This document shows positions 50,534-58,995 of a stretch of DNA of 64,000 nt, piece after piece. The stretch comes from JBCCTX01 sp965263105. Lineage in GTDB: Bacteria; Bacteroidota; Bacteroidia; J057. The notes beneath the pieces are model-generated. The model was not told the DNA's origin. It did not search any database and was given only the letters and a program-made list of their open reading frames with translations. The stretch is taken from contig CBDHGL010000003.1 in assembly GCA_965263105.1 (NCBI GenBank), forward strand, positions 3,100,001 through 3,164,000. The letters are read 5' to 3'. Position 1 is the first letter of the stretch, and every line of letters begins with the position of its first letter. Made by a program: the position numbers and the translations under genes.

Positions 50534-51866
50534 CAGAAAGCCCTTCGACTACATGGGACTGAATCATCATCTGGCTTAATTGGTGGGCGGTTTCCTCCAG
50601 ATCGATTCCCAATTTGTCACGATTGGTCTTTATCGCCACTTCCTTCAGGTTTGGGGGGAGATTGTTGTACCCGTGAAAAGTTCCCAATATAGCCCCTGTA
50701 ATGGCACCGACTGTATCATTGTCCCGCCCGTAGTTGATGACAAATTCCAGGGCAGAAGAGAAATCAAAGTCGCAGAAAATTAGTGCGGTAAGATTGATCA
50801 AGTGGATTTCTGCAGCATGGAAGGGCATATCTTGATTTTTAGCGTCCAGCAATTCGTAGGCTTTTTGAATTTGAGCCACTTCCAGGGGATCTCTTCCTGC
50901 TAGGGGTAGCTTTAGGTTACTGTTTTCGACCTGTTCTTGGGTCAAGGTTTTAGCCTCATGGCTAATATACAAGGCATCTCTATACACTCGGTAAGAAGCT
51001 CTTCCTACTAGACGGCTGTGAAAATAGTTTTGAGGATCTGTGTATCGAAGGACATCCATTATAGAGTCAGGATGACTATGGGGCTTCATGGCTTCTGCTA
51101 CCATAGCAGCCGTCAAGGCCGTAATATCCCGGGCATAGCCCAGGTCAAAAATTCCCAATCGATAGGCACTGGTGTAGGCCCCCTGCGGATTACCAGGGTA
51201 AACCAAACCCAGCATGGGGCTGTATAGCATCCCGGCACAGGTCATTTCTCCCCCGTAAAATCGATTGAGGGCATAGCTATAGGCCTCAATATCCTTTTCC
51301 TCAAAGGCCTTAGCCACTACCGCCCATTCCTGGAGCCAGGCCATCCTGCGAGCCTGATTTTCGAAAGGAACAGGGTCAAAACTATCTACTTCTTTGAGTG
51401 CTTGTACCTCTTCTTCATAAGAGTGAACCAAAAATTGAGCGAAAGGGTAAGGGTCAGCTCCTTCTTGATGGTAGAGAGAAGACCCTTGGCTGACCAGGTA
51501 TTTGCTGAGTAAGACCTTCCATCTCGTATCATCGGTAGTACCACCAGAAGGTAGGTTAAAGGCCCATGTGCCTTCGGGGGAGGGCTCCCTAACCATATCA
51601 TCTAGGGTATTTATATGGCCATATTCAACCTGAATATTGTGCCGACTCCACATTTCCGAGGGAGCACCCATCGCATCCCCAATAGCTGATCCCACCAGCA
51701 TCCCCAATACCTTATCATATAGGCTATCGGGGTTCATGGCTACAAGGGGAAGCTCTAGTACAGGAGCATCGCTCTCTACAACTGCCATATCCTGCTCTTT
51801 TGATCGGTGTTGTGGTGTACAGGTCCAAAAGAATATGATCGTACAGATAAAAAGATAATATCTCAT
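50514..51866 (-). CDS. ADP-ribosylglycohydrolase-family protein, predicted lipoprotein
   Basis: A 450-residue enzyme of the ADP-ribosyl hydrolase (ARH/DraG-like) family. The metal-binding motifs are intact: GSAIGDAMGAPSEMW near residue 55, GGTTDDTRW near 108, and GRDNDTVGAITGAILG near 398. The N-terminus (MRYYLFICTIIFFWTCTPQ) looks like a lipoprotein signal, with an unusual Thr before the Cys. An envelope location would be odd for removing ADP-ribose from cytoplasmic proteins, so the substrate may be an ADP-ribose-like small molecule. It starts one base after the kinase gene ends, so both are translated together. Confidence 0.88.
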   Translation of the reverse strand: MRYYLFICTIIFFWTCTPQHRSKEQDMAVVESDAPVLELPLVAMNPDSLYDKVLGMLVGSAIGDAMGAPSEMWSRHNIQVEYGHINTLDDMVREPSPEGTWAFNLPSGGTTDDTRWKVLLSKYLVSQGSSLYHQEGADPYPFAQFLVHSYEEEVQALKEVDSFDPVPFENQARRMAWLQEWAVVAKAFEEKDIEAYSYALNRFYGGEMTCAGMLYSPMLGLVYPGNPQGAYTSAYRLGIFDLGYARDITALTAAMVAEAMKPHSHPDSIMDVLRYTDPQNYFHSRLVGRASYRVYRDALYISHEAKTLTQEQVENSNLKLPLAGRDPLEVAQIQKAYELLDAKNQDMPFHAAEIHLINLTALIFCDFDFSSALEFVINYGRDNDTVGAITGAILGTFHGYNNLPPNLKEVAIKTNRDKLGIDLEETAHQLSQMMIQSHVVEGLSAKTTSP

Positions 51867-51867
51867 G

Positions 51868-52923
51868 TTATTGGGTTAAGGTGGAAATGTGTCCTTTCTC
51901 AATCCATATTTTGGCCATTCCCATACGTTCTATCTTTTCTTCAAGTGTGTTTTCTAAAGGAAGCTGAGCAATTCCAATTAGGCGACGCAAAATGGCTGTC
52001 CCAGCAAAGCCAGCTAGCAGTTCTTCGTCGAGGTCCGAGAAATGCTGGTAGCCCATTCTTATATCATTCAAAATAGAAATAGGATGCCCTGAAAGCATCA
52101 GATGAGCCATAAAGACAGCCAGATCCCACTCTGGAGGACCTACAAAACTAAATTCTGGATCGATGACCTTGACAGAATCCCCGACTTTGAGCCAACTACC
52201 GGGATAAAAATCTCCATGAAGAAGTCTTGTTCCTGGAGATAAATATTTTTCCCCCAAGCCGCGAATTTTCTCTTTGAGTTTTTGATCCTGTTTGTAGGGC
52301 AAGGAAGCTTCCTGGAGGCCAGGCTGAACTGTATCCAGGTCAAAGCCATTTTCTTCCAAGAAGGGAAAATTAAAAATATGCTCGTGGTTGAGCCTTCTCA
52401 TAGGCAGGTTGGCAGGGAAATGGGGTACAGACTCTTGCGGGTCTAAGCTATGTAAGGCATTGAGATAGGCGATCAAGCTCCTCAATTCCTTTCCCGATAA
52501 TAATTTCCCTTTTTGATATAGGTAGCTGTAATCCAGACCCGCTCCCAGGTCCTCGATGGCCAGAAGGAAACTATCGGGGTCATATCCGAGTAACTTGGGA
52601 GAAAAGTCCTTGAGTGCATCATATTCGGAAATAAGGTCCAGGTAATGGGCTTCTACCTCTGCACGGCTGACAGGGGCATCAATTTGAGGGTATTTCTCCA
52701 CCCACGGCCGGGCTTGTTTGACAATCAAGGACCGTTGGGTTGTCTTTACCCGATATACACAGTTCATATTCCCTTCTCCTGGCTTTTCTAATGCAAGAAT
52801 AGATTCCTGGGTCCCTAAGTATCCTAATTTTCTCAGGTATTTGTGCAGTTCATCCGGTCGAGAAGGTTCTAGGAAAAAAGATTGGGGGAATGTTTGGTGG
52901 AATTTTTTTCGTAATTCTTCCAT
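51868..52923 (-). CDS. small-molecule kinase, methylthioribose kinase-like
   Basis: A 351-residue phosphotransferase of the aminoglycoside/choline/MTR kinase fold. The catalytic loop is LLHGDFYPGSW (HGD-x-x-x-x-S type), and the metal-binding DPEFSFVGPPEWDLA follows about 20 residues later. The N-terminal half has YLGTQESILALEKPGEGNMNCVYRV with the nucleotide-binding glycine-rich segment and the Lys in LIVKQARPWV. PEFSFVGPPEWD is typical of MTR-kinase-like proteins, which recycle 5-methylthioribose from S-adenosylmethionine metabolism. With the ADP-ribosylglycohydrolase next to it, a pathway that frees and phosphorylates a ribose derivative is conceivable. Confidence 0.82.
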   Translation of the reverse strand: MEELRKKFHQTFPQSFFLEPSRPDELHKYLRKLGYLGTQESILALEKPGEGNMNCVYRVKTTQRSLIVKQARPWVEKYPQIDAPVSRAEVEAHYLDLISEYDALKDFSPKLLGYDPDSFLLAIEDLGAGLDYSYLYQKGKLLSGKELRSLIAYLNALHSLDPQESVPHFPANLPMRRLNHEHIFNFPFLEENGFDLDTVQPGLQEASLPYKQDQKLKEKIRGLGEKYLSPGTRLLHGDFYPGSWLKVGDSVKVIDPEFSFVGPPEWDLAVFMAHLMLSGHPISILNDIRMGYQHFSDLDEELLAGFAGTAILRRLIGIAQLPLENTLEEKIERMGMAKIWIEKGHISTLTQ

Positions 52924-52971
52924 GCTACCTAATATACCCTTTTCAATAGAAACAGTGCTGTCGGTGGGCTG

Positions 52972-54651
52972 TCATTTACTAGTAGCATCATTTTTTTCAA
53001 AACCCAAGTTCCTCACCCTCCCCGCATTTAAGAGGAACCCCTTGACCTGAGTATTTTCTCTTAAAAACCGAAATTCCAAGTTTTGGTGATAGAAGACATC
53101 TTTTTCCCAAAGAGACAAATCCCTTGTATTTCTTCCTGCTTGAGAAACCTTGAGTATGCCTTCCTCGCTAAATATATCATAGTTGACCTCCAGTTCAGGA
53201 CTGAAATAAGTTCCTACAAAATCCTGTAGATTTATCGAGCTATTAATTAGAGGTTCTTTTCTTTGCCACTTTTCAACGCTCCTATCCAATAAATCAGAAC
53301 TATATAAAACCTGAGTTTTGTTGTCTTTCAATTCATGGAAATACAACCGAATGGTTGAGTCCTCAACTAGCTTAAAAGAAAAATCATCTGCTGGTTCCAG
53401 CGTATAAGCATCTCCCGTCCAATGTTGAACGACCCATAAGGTATCCCTTTCCATGGAAATGCTTATTTCCAATCCGGGTTGTAGACCGTAATATCCTGTG
53501 AATACATTTCTATCCATATCGTTGATTGGAAGGGCTTTTTGAACGGATACCTTTTCAACCTGCTCTTCTTCCTGGGCTTTAAATTGATCTTTAAGGAACA
53601 CATCCGCAACCTGATAGGCCTTTAGAGTAGGATCACCATCGCTTCGATTGGAGAGAATGATCACAGAGAATTCTTGGTCGGGAAAGCGAAGGAGCTGAGC
53701 CCGATAGCCTGCCAGCGCTCCACTATGACTAACAGTCCTCAGACCCTTGTAAGTGCCATTATTCAAGGCAAAGGCATATCCACTACTTTTTCCACTGTTT
53801 AGCAGACCTTCCTCATGCATCTTGTCGATAATAGCCTGAGTTCCTTTCCCCAATGTATTGGCGTAGAAGTTTTGATCCCATAGAAAGAGGTCCTCCACAG
53901 TAGAATAGATGCCCCCGGACCCTACCAGATCAAAGCGCATAATGAGGTTGTCGAAGCCTTTGGCAGATGCTTGATAGCTGAAGGCCTTGTTGTAGACAAA
54001 ATTCCGATTATCGTCATAGAATTGGGTGTGTTTCATCCCTAATGGTTCAAAAATCTCTTTCTGAGCAAACTCCCGGATAGACATTCCTGAGGCCTTTTTC
54101 ACAATTAAGGCCAACATGAAATAGCAGGAATTGCTATACAAGTATTGATCTCCGGGCACAAAATTGAGCTCTTTCTGGCGTTTGATGAGTTCATAAACTT
54201 CGGATACCTCCATATGGTCTAAATAGTTTCTCCCCTTTAGGTCCATAAGGGTGAGGAAATCCCTTACCCCACTCGTGTGATGAATAAAATGGCGCAGGGT
54301 GAGGGTATGGCCATAGGGGGGGAAATCTGGTAAGTAGGTCTGAATTGAGTCGTCCAAGCTGACTTTTCCCTGTTCCTCCAAGAGGAGGATACAGAAGGTG
54401 ACAAACTGCTTGGAAACCGAGCCTATATAAAACACCGAAGAAGGCTCAACGGGCAGGCGATGCTCTATGTCAGCTAAGCCGTAGCCTTGTTTGTAAATAA
54501 TTTCTCCTCCTTTTACGATGGCTAGGGCTCCGCCTGGTACTTCTCCAGTTGTCCACTCCTGAAAAATGGGGTCTATTTCAGATTTTTCCGGGATTTGTGC
54601 GTACAAGAAGGAAAGGCTTAGGAGAAAAATGGGTAATAAAAAATTCTTCAT
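52972..54651 (-). CDS. serine hydrolase, class C beta-lactamase-like
   Basis: A 559-residue secreted or periplasmic serine hydrolase of the beta-lactamase/D-alanyl-D-alanine carboxypeptidase group. A signal peptide (MKNFLLPIFLLSLSFLYAQ) precedes the domain. The catalytic SxxK motif is SVSKQF (near residue 78), the second motif YSNSCYF has the YxN tyrosine and asparagine, and HSGALAGYRAQ provides the third (HxG) motif. The C-terminal 150 residues (from about 395) form a beta-rich extra domain found in many of these enzymes. It is 48 bases upstream of the kinase gene on the same strand. Confidence 0.92.
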   Translation of the reverse strand: MKNFLLPIFLLSLSFLYAQIPEKSEIDPIFQEWTTGEVPGGALAIVKGGEIIYKQGYGLADIEHRLPVEPSSVFYIGSVSKQFVTFCILLLEEQGKVSLDDSIQTYLPDFPPYGHTLTLRHFIHHTSGVRDFLTLMDLKGRNYLDHMEVSEVYELIKRQKELNFVPGDQYLYSNSCYFMLALIVKKASGMSIREFAQKEIFEPLGMKHTQFYDDNRNFVYNKAFSYQASAKGFDNLIMRFDLVGSGGIYSTVEDLFLWDQNFYANTLGKGTQAIIDKMHEEGLLNSGKSSGYAFALNNGTYKGLRTVSHSGALAGYRAQLLRFPDQEFSVIILSNRSDGDPTLKAYQVADVFLKDQFKAQEEEQVEKVSVQKALPINDMDRNVFTGYYGLQPGLEISISMERDTLWVVQHWTGDAYTLEPADDFSFKLVEDSTIRLYFHELKDNKTQVLYSSDLLDRSVEKWQRKEPLINSSINLQDFVGTYFSPELEVNYDIFSEEGILKVSQAGRNTRDLSLWEKDVFYHQNLEFRFLRENTQVKGFLLNAGRVRNLGFEKNDATSK

Positions 54652-54675
54652 TTAGATGCTGGGTTTAACTCAATT

Positions 54676-55113
54676 TTATAAAATCTTCCCAACAATCCAC
54701 AAACACAGCAAACTTTTCCCGGTCCACAATAGCGTCCGAATCCAATTAGAGTTTACCAGCCTTTGGATAGCCAGTTCATCAAATCCAGCTAGTAGTTTTC
54801 CATGCAATGGAACTTGAATAAAGAATGTAGAGGCCCAAACGCCTAAGGTGCAGAGGATAAGGAGCCAAATAAGGGGCGAGGAGAGAGCAGGGGGTTTTCC
54901 GAGTAGCAATAGGCAGGTGCTTCCCAACTCCAATACCATTATCGGTGCTACGACCCATCCAGTTCTTAGAGTGTGCAGGGACTCATAATTGGCAAAAGCG
55001 GATTCACCTACCTGGGCAAAAAGGGGATAATGAACCACCTGAACAAACCAGATGACTCCTGTCATAAACCAAGTAGAACCCAATACGCATAAAAAGAGTA
55101 TATTTCCTAGCAT
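54676..55113 (-). CDS. four-span membrane protein, function unknown
   Basis: A 145-residue integral membrane protein with four hydrophobic spans (about 2-24, 50-72, 78-98, 120-143). GSTWFMTGVIWFVQVVHYPLF and the NYESLHTLRTGWVVAPIMVLE motif resemble proteins of the DUF1772/anthrone-oxygenase-like membrane group, but I am not certain. The gene is 24 bases before the serine hydrolase gene, so it may lead an operon of four. It is divergent from the pterin dehydratase gene. Confidence 0.7.
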   Translation of the reverse strand: MLGNILFLCVLGSTWFMTGVIWFVQVVHYPLFAQVGESAFANYESLHTLRTGWVVAPIMVLELGSTCLLLLGKPPALSSPLIWLLILCTLGVWASTFFIQVPLHGKLLAGFDELAIQRLVNSNWIRTLLWTGKSLLCLWIVGKIL

Positions 55114-55166
55114 AATTTGACAACAGAAAGACTGGGAAACTTGTTTGTATTTAAGAAAGACTTACT

Positions 55167-55451
55167 ATGCCCGATAAACTTACGGATGTCCAAATACAGG
55201 AGGCCTTAACTTCTTTGTCCGGGTGGAGCCTGGTAGAAGGCAAACTTCACAAGGAGTTTAAATTTGCTGACTTTGTAGCCGCCTTTGGCTTTATGACACA
55301 ATGTGCCATCGTTGCGGAGAAAATGAACCACCATCCGGAGTGGTTCAATGTCTACCATACTGTAAAGGTGGATCTGATGACCCATGAAGCTGGAGGTATT
55401 ACCGAATATGACCTCAGCCTGGCGAAACGCATGAACGAATTAGCTGGATAA
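55167..55451 (+). CDS. phhB: pterin-4a-carbinolamine dehydratase
   Basis: Dehydrates 4a-hydroxytetrahydrobiopterin formed by aromatic amino acid hydroxylases. The 94-residue protein is of normal length. The family motif is obvious: EKMNHHPEWFNVYHTVKVDL and THEAGG-T-YDLSLAKRMNEL. No phenylalanine hydroxylase gene is in the window. It is followed after six bases by a Rof-like gene. Some members of this family also serve as transcription cofactors. Confidence 0.95.
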   Translation: MPDKLTDVQIQEALTSLSGWSLVEGKLHKEFKFADFVAAFGFMTQCAIVAEKMNHHPEWFNVYHTVKVDLMTHEAGGITEYDLSLAKRMNELAG

Positions 55452-55457
55452 AATGCC

Positions 55458-55706
55458 ATGGCAGATAAACCCTACATTCCTATCAATTGCTCTTTTTACG
55501 ACCAGTTAGAAGCTTGGGCCACCCTGAAAGAAGAAGTGCAGATCGAGTTTAGGGATGATTCTGGAAAAACAGAGAACATCTCGGGGCTGATTATAGATTT
55601 TTTAGTTAGGGAAAAGGTAGAATACCTCCAACTGAAAGATGGAAAGGAAATCAGGCTGGATCATATCATGAGGGTAAACGGAGTTTCCCTTCCCAAAAGT
55701 TGTTAG
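55458..55706 (+). CDS. Rof-like Rho-binding antiterminator
   Basis: An 82-residue cytoplasmic protein similar to E. coli Rof/YaeO, which binds Rho and blocks its RNA access. The N-terminal YIPINCSFYDQLEAWATLKE matches the conserved Y-x-PINC-x-x-YD-x-LE start of that family, and the beta sandwich ends with VEYLQLKDGKEIRLDHI, again as in Rof (EYL-x-x...RLDKI). Assigned by eye. It is cotranscribed with the pterin dehydratase gene. Confidence 0.8.
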   Translation: MADKPYIPINCSFYDQLEAWATLKEEVQIEFRDDSGKTENISGLIIDFLVREKVEYLQLKDGKEIRLDHIMRVNGVSLPKSC

Positions 55707-55833
55707 GGTTAATAGTTTACATTCCGCAGTCCAGACCATTAGGTGCTAGGAGAGAGGGGCGAGTCCTCAATAAGTGGGCTTTTCAACTCCTTCCTCGTCC
55801 CCCTCAGCTCTTCAAACCGTGGATCATCGAGGG

Positions 55834-55985
55834 TGGCCGAGAACGGCTTTTCTAAGAAAGAACCTACGTTCCACTCCGCCCCTTTAGGGCCCCAATGAGT
55901 CCTGAAGGGACGAAATATCATCAAGTAGGGGAGTTATCCAAGGATATAATCCCCTAATCTGTTCGACAATTTCCGTTCTCGGCCA
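55834..55985 (+). repeat. 152-bp dispersed element with inverted ends, copy 2
   Basis: Begins TGGCCGAGAACGG and ends CCGTTCTCGGCCA, perfectly inverted. It is the same length as copy 1 (12095-12246) and I count 15 differences. The flank to its right (ACCTGCGTCAACC), read in reverse complement, resembles the left flank of copy 1, and the left flank (GTGGATCATCGAGGG) resembles the reverse complement of copy 1's right flank. So the recognisable element may extend beyond the inverted ends by about 20 bases on each side. It lies in the gap 55707-56008, where nothing else is recognised. Confidence 0.85.
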
Positions 55986-56008
55986 ACCTGCGTCAACCGT
56001 GGACCCAA

Positions 56009-56857
56009 TTACCCCCTCCTCCTTTCCCAATCTTCACGAATAAATTTCACCACACTGTCCTCTTCATGATGGCCAATCATATGGGTAGCGTGGGCTTTTA
56101 ACTCAGACTTGGCATTATCCACTGCAATGGCTCTGGGGGCTAGACGAAACATGCTTACATCGTTGGTACTATCCCCAAATACAGTGAGTTCGTTGGGGTC
56201 AAAGCCCATATCTTCAATGATCATGGCGATGCCATTCGCTTTGGTGGCTTGAGCATCATGGATACTCAACCAATGCCATCCCAGAGGTTTTGCATCATCG
56301 TAAATGTGTATTTCCAACTGCTGAGGGTAGGAAGCTTCTAGCTTTTGCTTGAGCTGGAAACAGACTTCTGGCCGTTCTGGAACCGAAATGGTGATGATGG
56401 CCCCCAGGTCCTGAGTTAGCAGAGAGGAGCAATATTCAAGTCTTCTGTCCCCAATTGCTTGTCTTTCCTGTAAAAACAAGGCTCCCGCTTCATTGGCAGC
56501 TTTTTCAAAGAATAGGCGATCTGCCCCTTCTCTATGAGCTGCAACAAAATAGGTATAGTCATCGCTATCTAAATAGTGAACGATTTCTTTGGCGATCCTC
56601 CGGGGTAAATGGCGATAGGATAGGTGTTGGCCTGAATGAAAATCTGATATGTAGGCTCCATTTCCCCCGATAATAGGGAGCGATAGGGGAATTCCATTTA
56701 GAATCTCTCTTACGGATACCACACTCCTGGCGGTGGCAATAGTAAAATGCATACCTTCCTCTAGGAGCATACACAGTTGTTCGCGACTCCATTCAGAAAC
56801 GGAGACATCCTTATGTAGAAGTGTCCCGTCAAGATCGGATACATACAGGTGTTTCAT
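56009..56857 (-). CDS. HAD-IIB (Cof-type) phosphatase
   Basis: A 282-residue cytoplasmic hydrolase of the HAD superfamily, probably acting on sugar phosphates or flavin nucleotides; substrate unknown. Motif I DLDGTLL (Asp8 and Asp10 from the chosen start), a cap domain of type C2B in the middle, and motif III/IV GDSTNDVSMF near the end are present. The Met at 56857 (MKHLYVSDLDGTLL) fits the family start; the frame is open seven codons further. It is divergent from the Bat operon, with about 80 bases between. Confidence 0.93.
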   Translation of the reverse strand: MKHLYVSDLDGTLLHKDVSVSEWSREQLCMLLEEGMHFTIATARSVVSVREILNGIPLSLPIIGGNGAYISDFHSGQHLSYRHLPRRIAKEIVHYLDSDDYTYFVAAHREGADRLFFEKAANEAGALFLQERQAIGDRRLEYCSSLLTQDLGAIITISVPERPEVCFQLKQKLEASYPQQLEIHIYDDAKPLGWHWLSIHDAQATKANGIAMIIEDMGFDPNELTVFGDSTNDVSMFRLAPRAIAVDNAKSELKAHATHMIGHHEEDSVVKFIREDWERRRG

Positions 56858-56941
56858 TGCAGTTATTCTCAGGTGCAATTAAACACTTTATTTTTTTCCC
56901 AAATAGTATTTGTAACTTTCTGCTCTGTTAAGTCATGAAGT

Positions 56942-57844
56942 ATGGATAAAACGACAGAGCTTTTAAAGAAAGTCAGGAAAATTGAAATCAAAACCAGAGG
57001 TTTATCTAATCAACTCTTCTCTGGTGGTTATCACAGTGCCTTCAAGGGGAGGGGGATGTCCTTCAGCGAGGTACGGATGTATCAATACGGAGATGATGTT
57101 CGCAATATCGATTGGAATGTCACAGCGAGAACCAATGATCCTCATGTGAAAATATTTGAGGAGGAGCGTGAATTAACAGTAATGTTGCTGATAGATGTGA
57201 GTCCTTCTACGCTATTTGGAACTCAAAAGAGTAAAGAGAATATTGGCGTCCTGAAACAGGAAATCATGACAGAGATAGCTGCAGTTCTCTCCTTTTCGGC
57301 CATCAACAACAATGACAAAGTAGGGGTTATCTTTTTTACCGATCGGGTGGAGAAGTTTATTCCCCCTAAGAAAGGGCGGAACCACATTCTACGCATCATT
57401 AGGGAACTGATAGATATGAAACCGGAAGGAAGGGGAACCGACTTATCCAATGTATTGAGACACCTTACCAATTTCTTGAAGAAGCGTAGTATTGTCTTTA
57501 TCCTTTCCGATTATATGAATACGGGGCCTGCATATAAGGATGCATTGAGTATTGCTCGGAGAAGGCACGATGTCGTGGGGATACATCTATATGACGAGCG
57601 TGAAAAGGAATTGCCCAAGATGGGCTTGGTGCGGGTGATGGATGCAGAGTCTTCTGAATTGGCTTGGATAGACACCGCGCGCAAGAAGACAAGACAAGCG
57701 TATGAACAATGGTATTCTGCAAATTTAGCCCAAACGAGAAATACCTTTTTAAAGAGTGGAGCTGACTTTGTAAGTATCAATACAAGAGAATCCTATATTA
57801 CTGCGCTGCTCAATTTATTCACTATGCGTGAAAAAAGACATTGA
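56942..57844 (+). CDS. DUF58 protein, first gene of the Bat operon
   Basis: A 300-residue DUF58 protein with a VWA-like fold. YQYGDDVRNIDWNVTARTN is the DUF58 hallmark, and LLIDVSPSTLFG and LRHLTNFLKKRSIVFILSDYM fit the VWA-like part. In Bacteroides fragilis and others DUF58 genes follow moxR and precede batA; the operon is connected with aerotolerance and cell-envelope function. Here no moxR is upstream, only a divergent HAD gene. It overlaps the reading frame of the next gene by four bases if its most upstream start is used. Confidence 0.93.
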   Translation: MDKTTELLKKVRKIEIKTRGLSNQLFSGGYHSAFKGRGMSFSEVRMYQYGDDVRNIDWNVTARTNDPHVKIFEEERELTVMLLIDVSPSTLFGTQKSKENIGVLKQEIMTEIAAVLSFSAINNNDKVGVIFFTDRVEKFIPPKKGRNHILRIIRELIDMKPEGRGTDLSNVLRHLTNFLKKRSIVFILSDYMNTGPAYKDALSIARRRHDVVGIHLYDEREKELPKMGLVRVMDAESSELAWIDTARKKTRQAYEQWYSANLAQTRNTFLKSGADFVSINTRESYITALLNLFTMREKRH

Positions 57845-57954
57845 TAGCTAAAACGAATACTTTTTTCTTTCGTAAAAAACGGGGCATTATGCTAACTTTG
57901 TCATCCCAAAAGCTACAAGCCTCTTGGTTAATGATTTTTTGTAAAAGTAGTGTT

Positions 57955-58986
57955 ATGCGATCCCTGTGCTCTTGCACACACTTGGCCTCCTTTGTAATTA
58001 GGCCAAAGTTTTCTCGTTATGTACTATTGGCCCTCTTCTTTGTAGGCCTCTTGGTAGAAGTTCAGGCACAGAGACCTGAAATAATCGCTTCTGTTGACTC
58101 AAATGAAATCCTAATAGGAGACCATTTGACATTAAATATTCTGGTTTCCCATGCCCCTGGTCAACACATCTTTTGGCCTTTTTGGTTGGATTCGCTAGGG
58201 GGATTTGAGATCTTGGATAAATCATCTATCGATTCCACCGAGCGAAGAGGTCAGCTAGAGGAGGTACAACAACTCATCCTCACCACTTTCGATTCAGGCT
58301 TTTACGAAATTCCCTCTTTACCTTTCCGATATACGCAGGAGAATTCCTCAGATACCCTAAGCCTAGGAACGCAAGTACAATTGATAGAAGTTCATGGAAT
58401 TGCTGTAGATACTACTCAGGCGATCAAACCCATAAAATCGCTGTTGGACGCCCCCCTTACTTTTAGAGAAATCCTTCCCTGGCTTGTTGTAGGAGTTATT
58501 GGACTATTACTTATTGGGGGACTGGTATACTGGTTCTTTATTCGCAAAAAGGCTGAACCTATATTTGCGGGTCCTCCTCCTCCGACCATTCCCCCTCATG
58601 AGATTGCCATGAAAAAATTTGCCCAATTAGAGCAAAAGAAGTTGTGGCAGGAAGGGGAAATTAAAACGTATTATGTAGAGTTAACGGAAATCATTAGAGA
58701 ATACCTAGAAGGAAGATATAAGGTCCCTGCCTTGGAATCCACAACGGATGAAATAATGGGAGGTCTGACTTCTAAAGGAATTCCGGTATTTCAGTTCAAT
58801 CAGTTAAAAGATCTTTTGATACGAGCGGACTTTACCAAGTTTGCCAAATTGAGACCCGGTCCCTCTGAAAATATGATGAGTATGGAGGTGGCCCGTACCT
58901 TTGTAAAGGAGACTAGAAATTTTGAATTAGAGTCGGATGATGCTGTTACCTCGGGATCGGAAGCCCCTGCAGATGTATCTCAATAG
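57955..58986 (+). CDS. Bat operon membrane protein (BatD/DUF4381-like)
   Basis: A 343-residue exported protein from the chosen Met at 57955, which gives a signal peptide ending near VEVQAQ; the frame is open from a TTG at 57841 but those 38 codons lack a consistent character. Residues about 40-170 form a beta-rich periplasmic domain similar to BatD (DSNEILIGDHLTLNILVSH). One membrane span follows (PWLVVGVIGLLLIGGLVYWFF), and a cytoplasmic helical region (about 205-320, IREYLEGRYKVPALESTTDEIM) matches the corresponding gene between DUF58 and batA in other Bat operons. Its role is unknown. BatA starts nine bases after. Confidence 0.82.
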   Translation: MRSLCSCTHLASFVIRPKFSRYVLLALFFVGLLVEVQAQRPEIIASVDSNEILIGDHLTLNILVSHAPGQHIFWPFWLDSLGGFEILDKSSIDSTERRGQLEEVQQLILTTFDSGFYEIPSLPFRYTQENSSDTLSLGTQVQLIEVHGIAVDTTQAIKPIKSLLDAPLTFREILPWLVVGVIGLLLIGGLVYWFFIRKKAEPIFAGPPPPTIPPHEIAMKKFAQLEQKKLWQEGEIKTYYVELTEIIREYLEGRYKVPALESTTDEIMGGLTSKGIPVFQFNQLKDLLIRADFTKFAKLRPGPSENMMSMEVARTFVKETRNFELESDDAVTSGSEAPADVSQ

Positions 58987-58995
58987 CCTGAAAGT

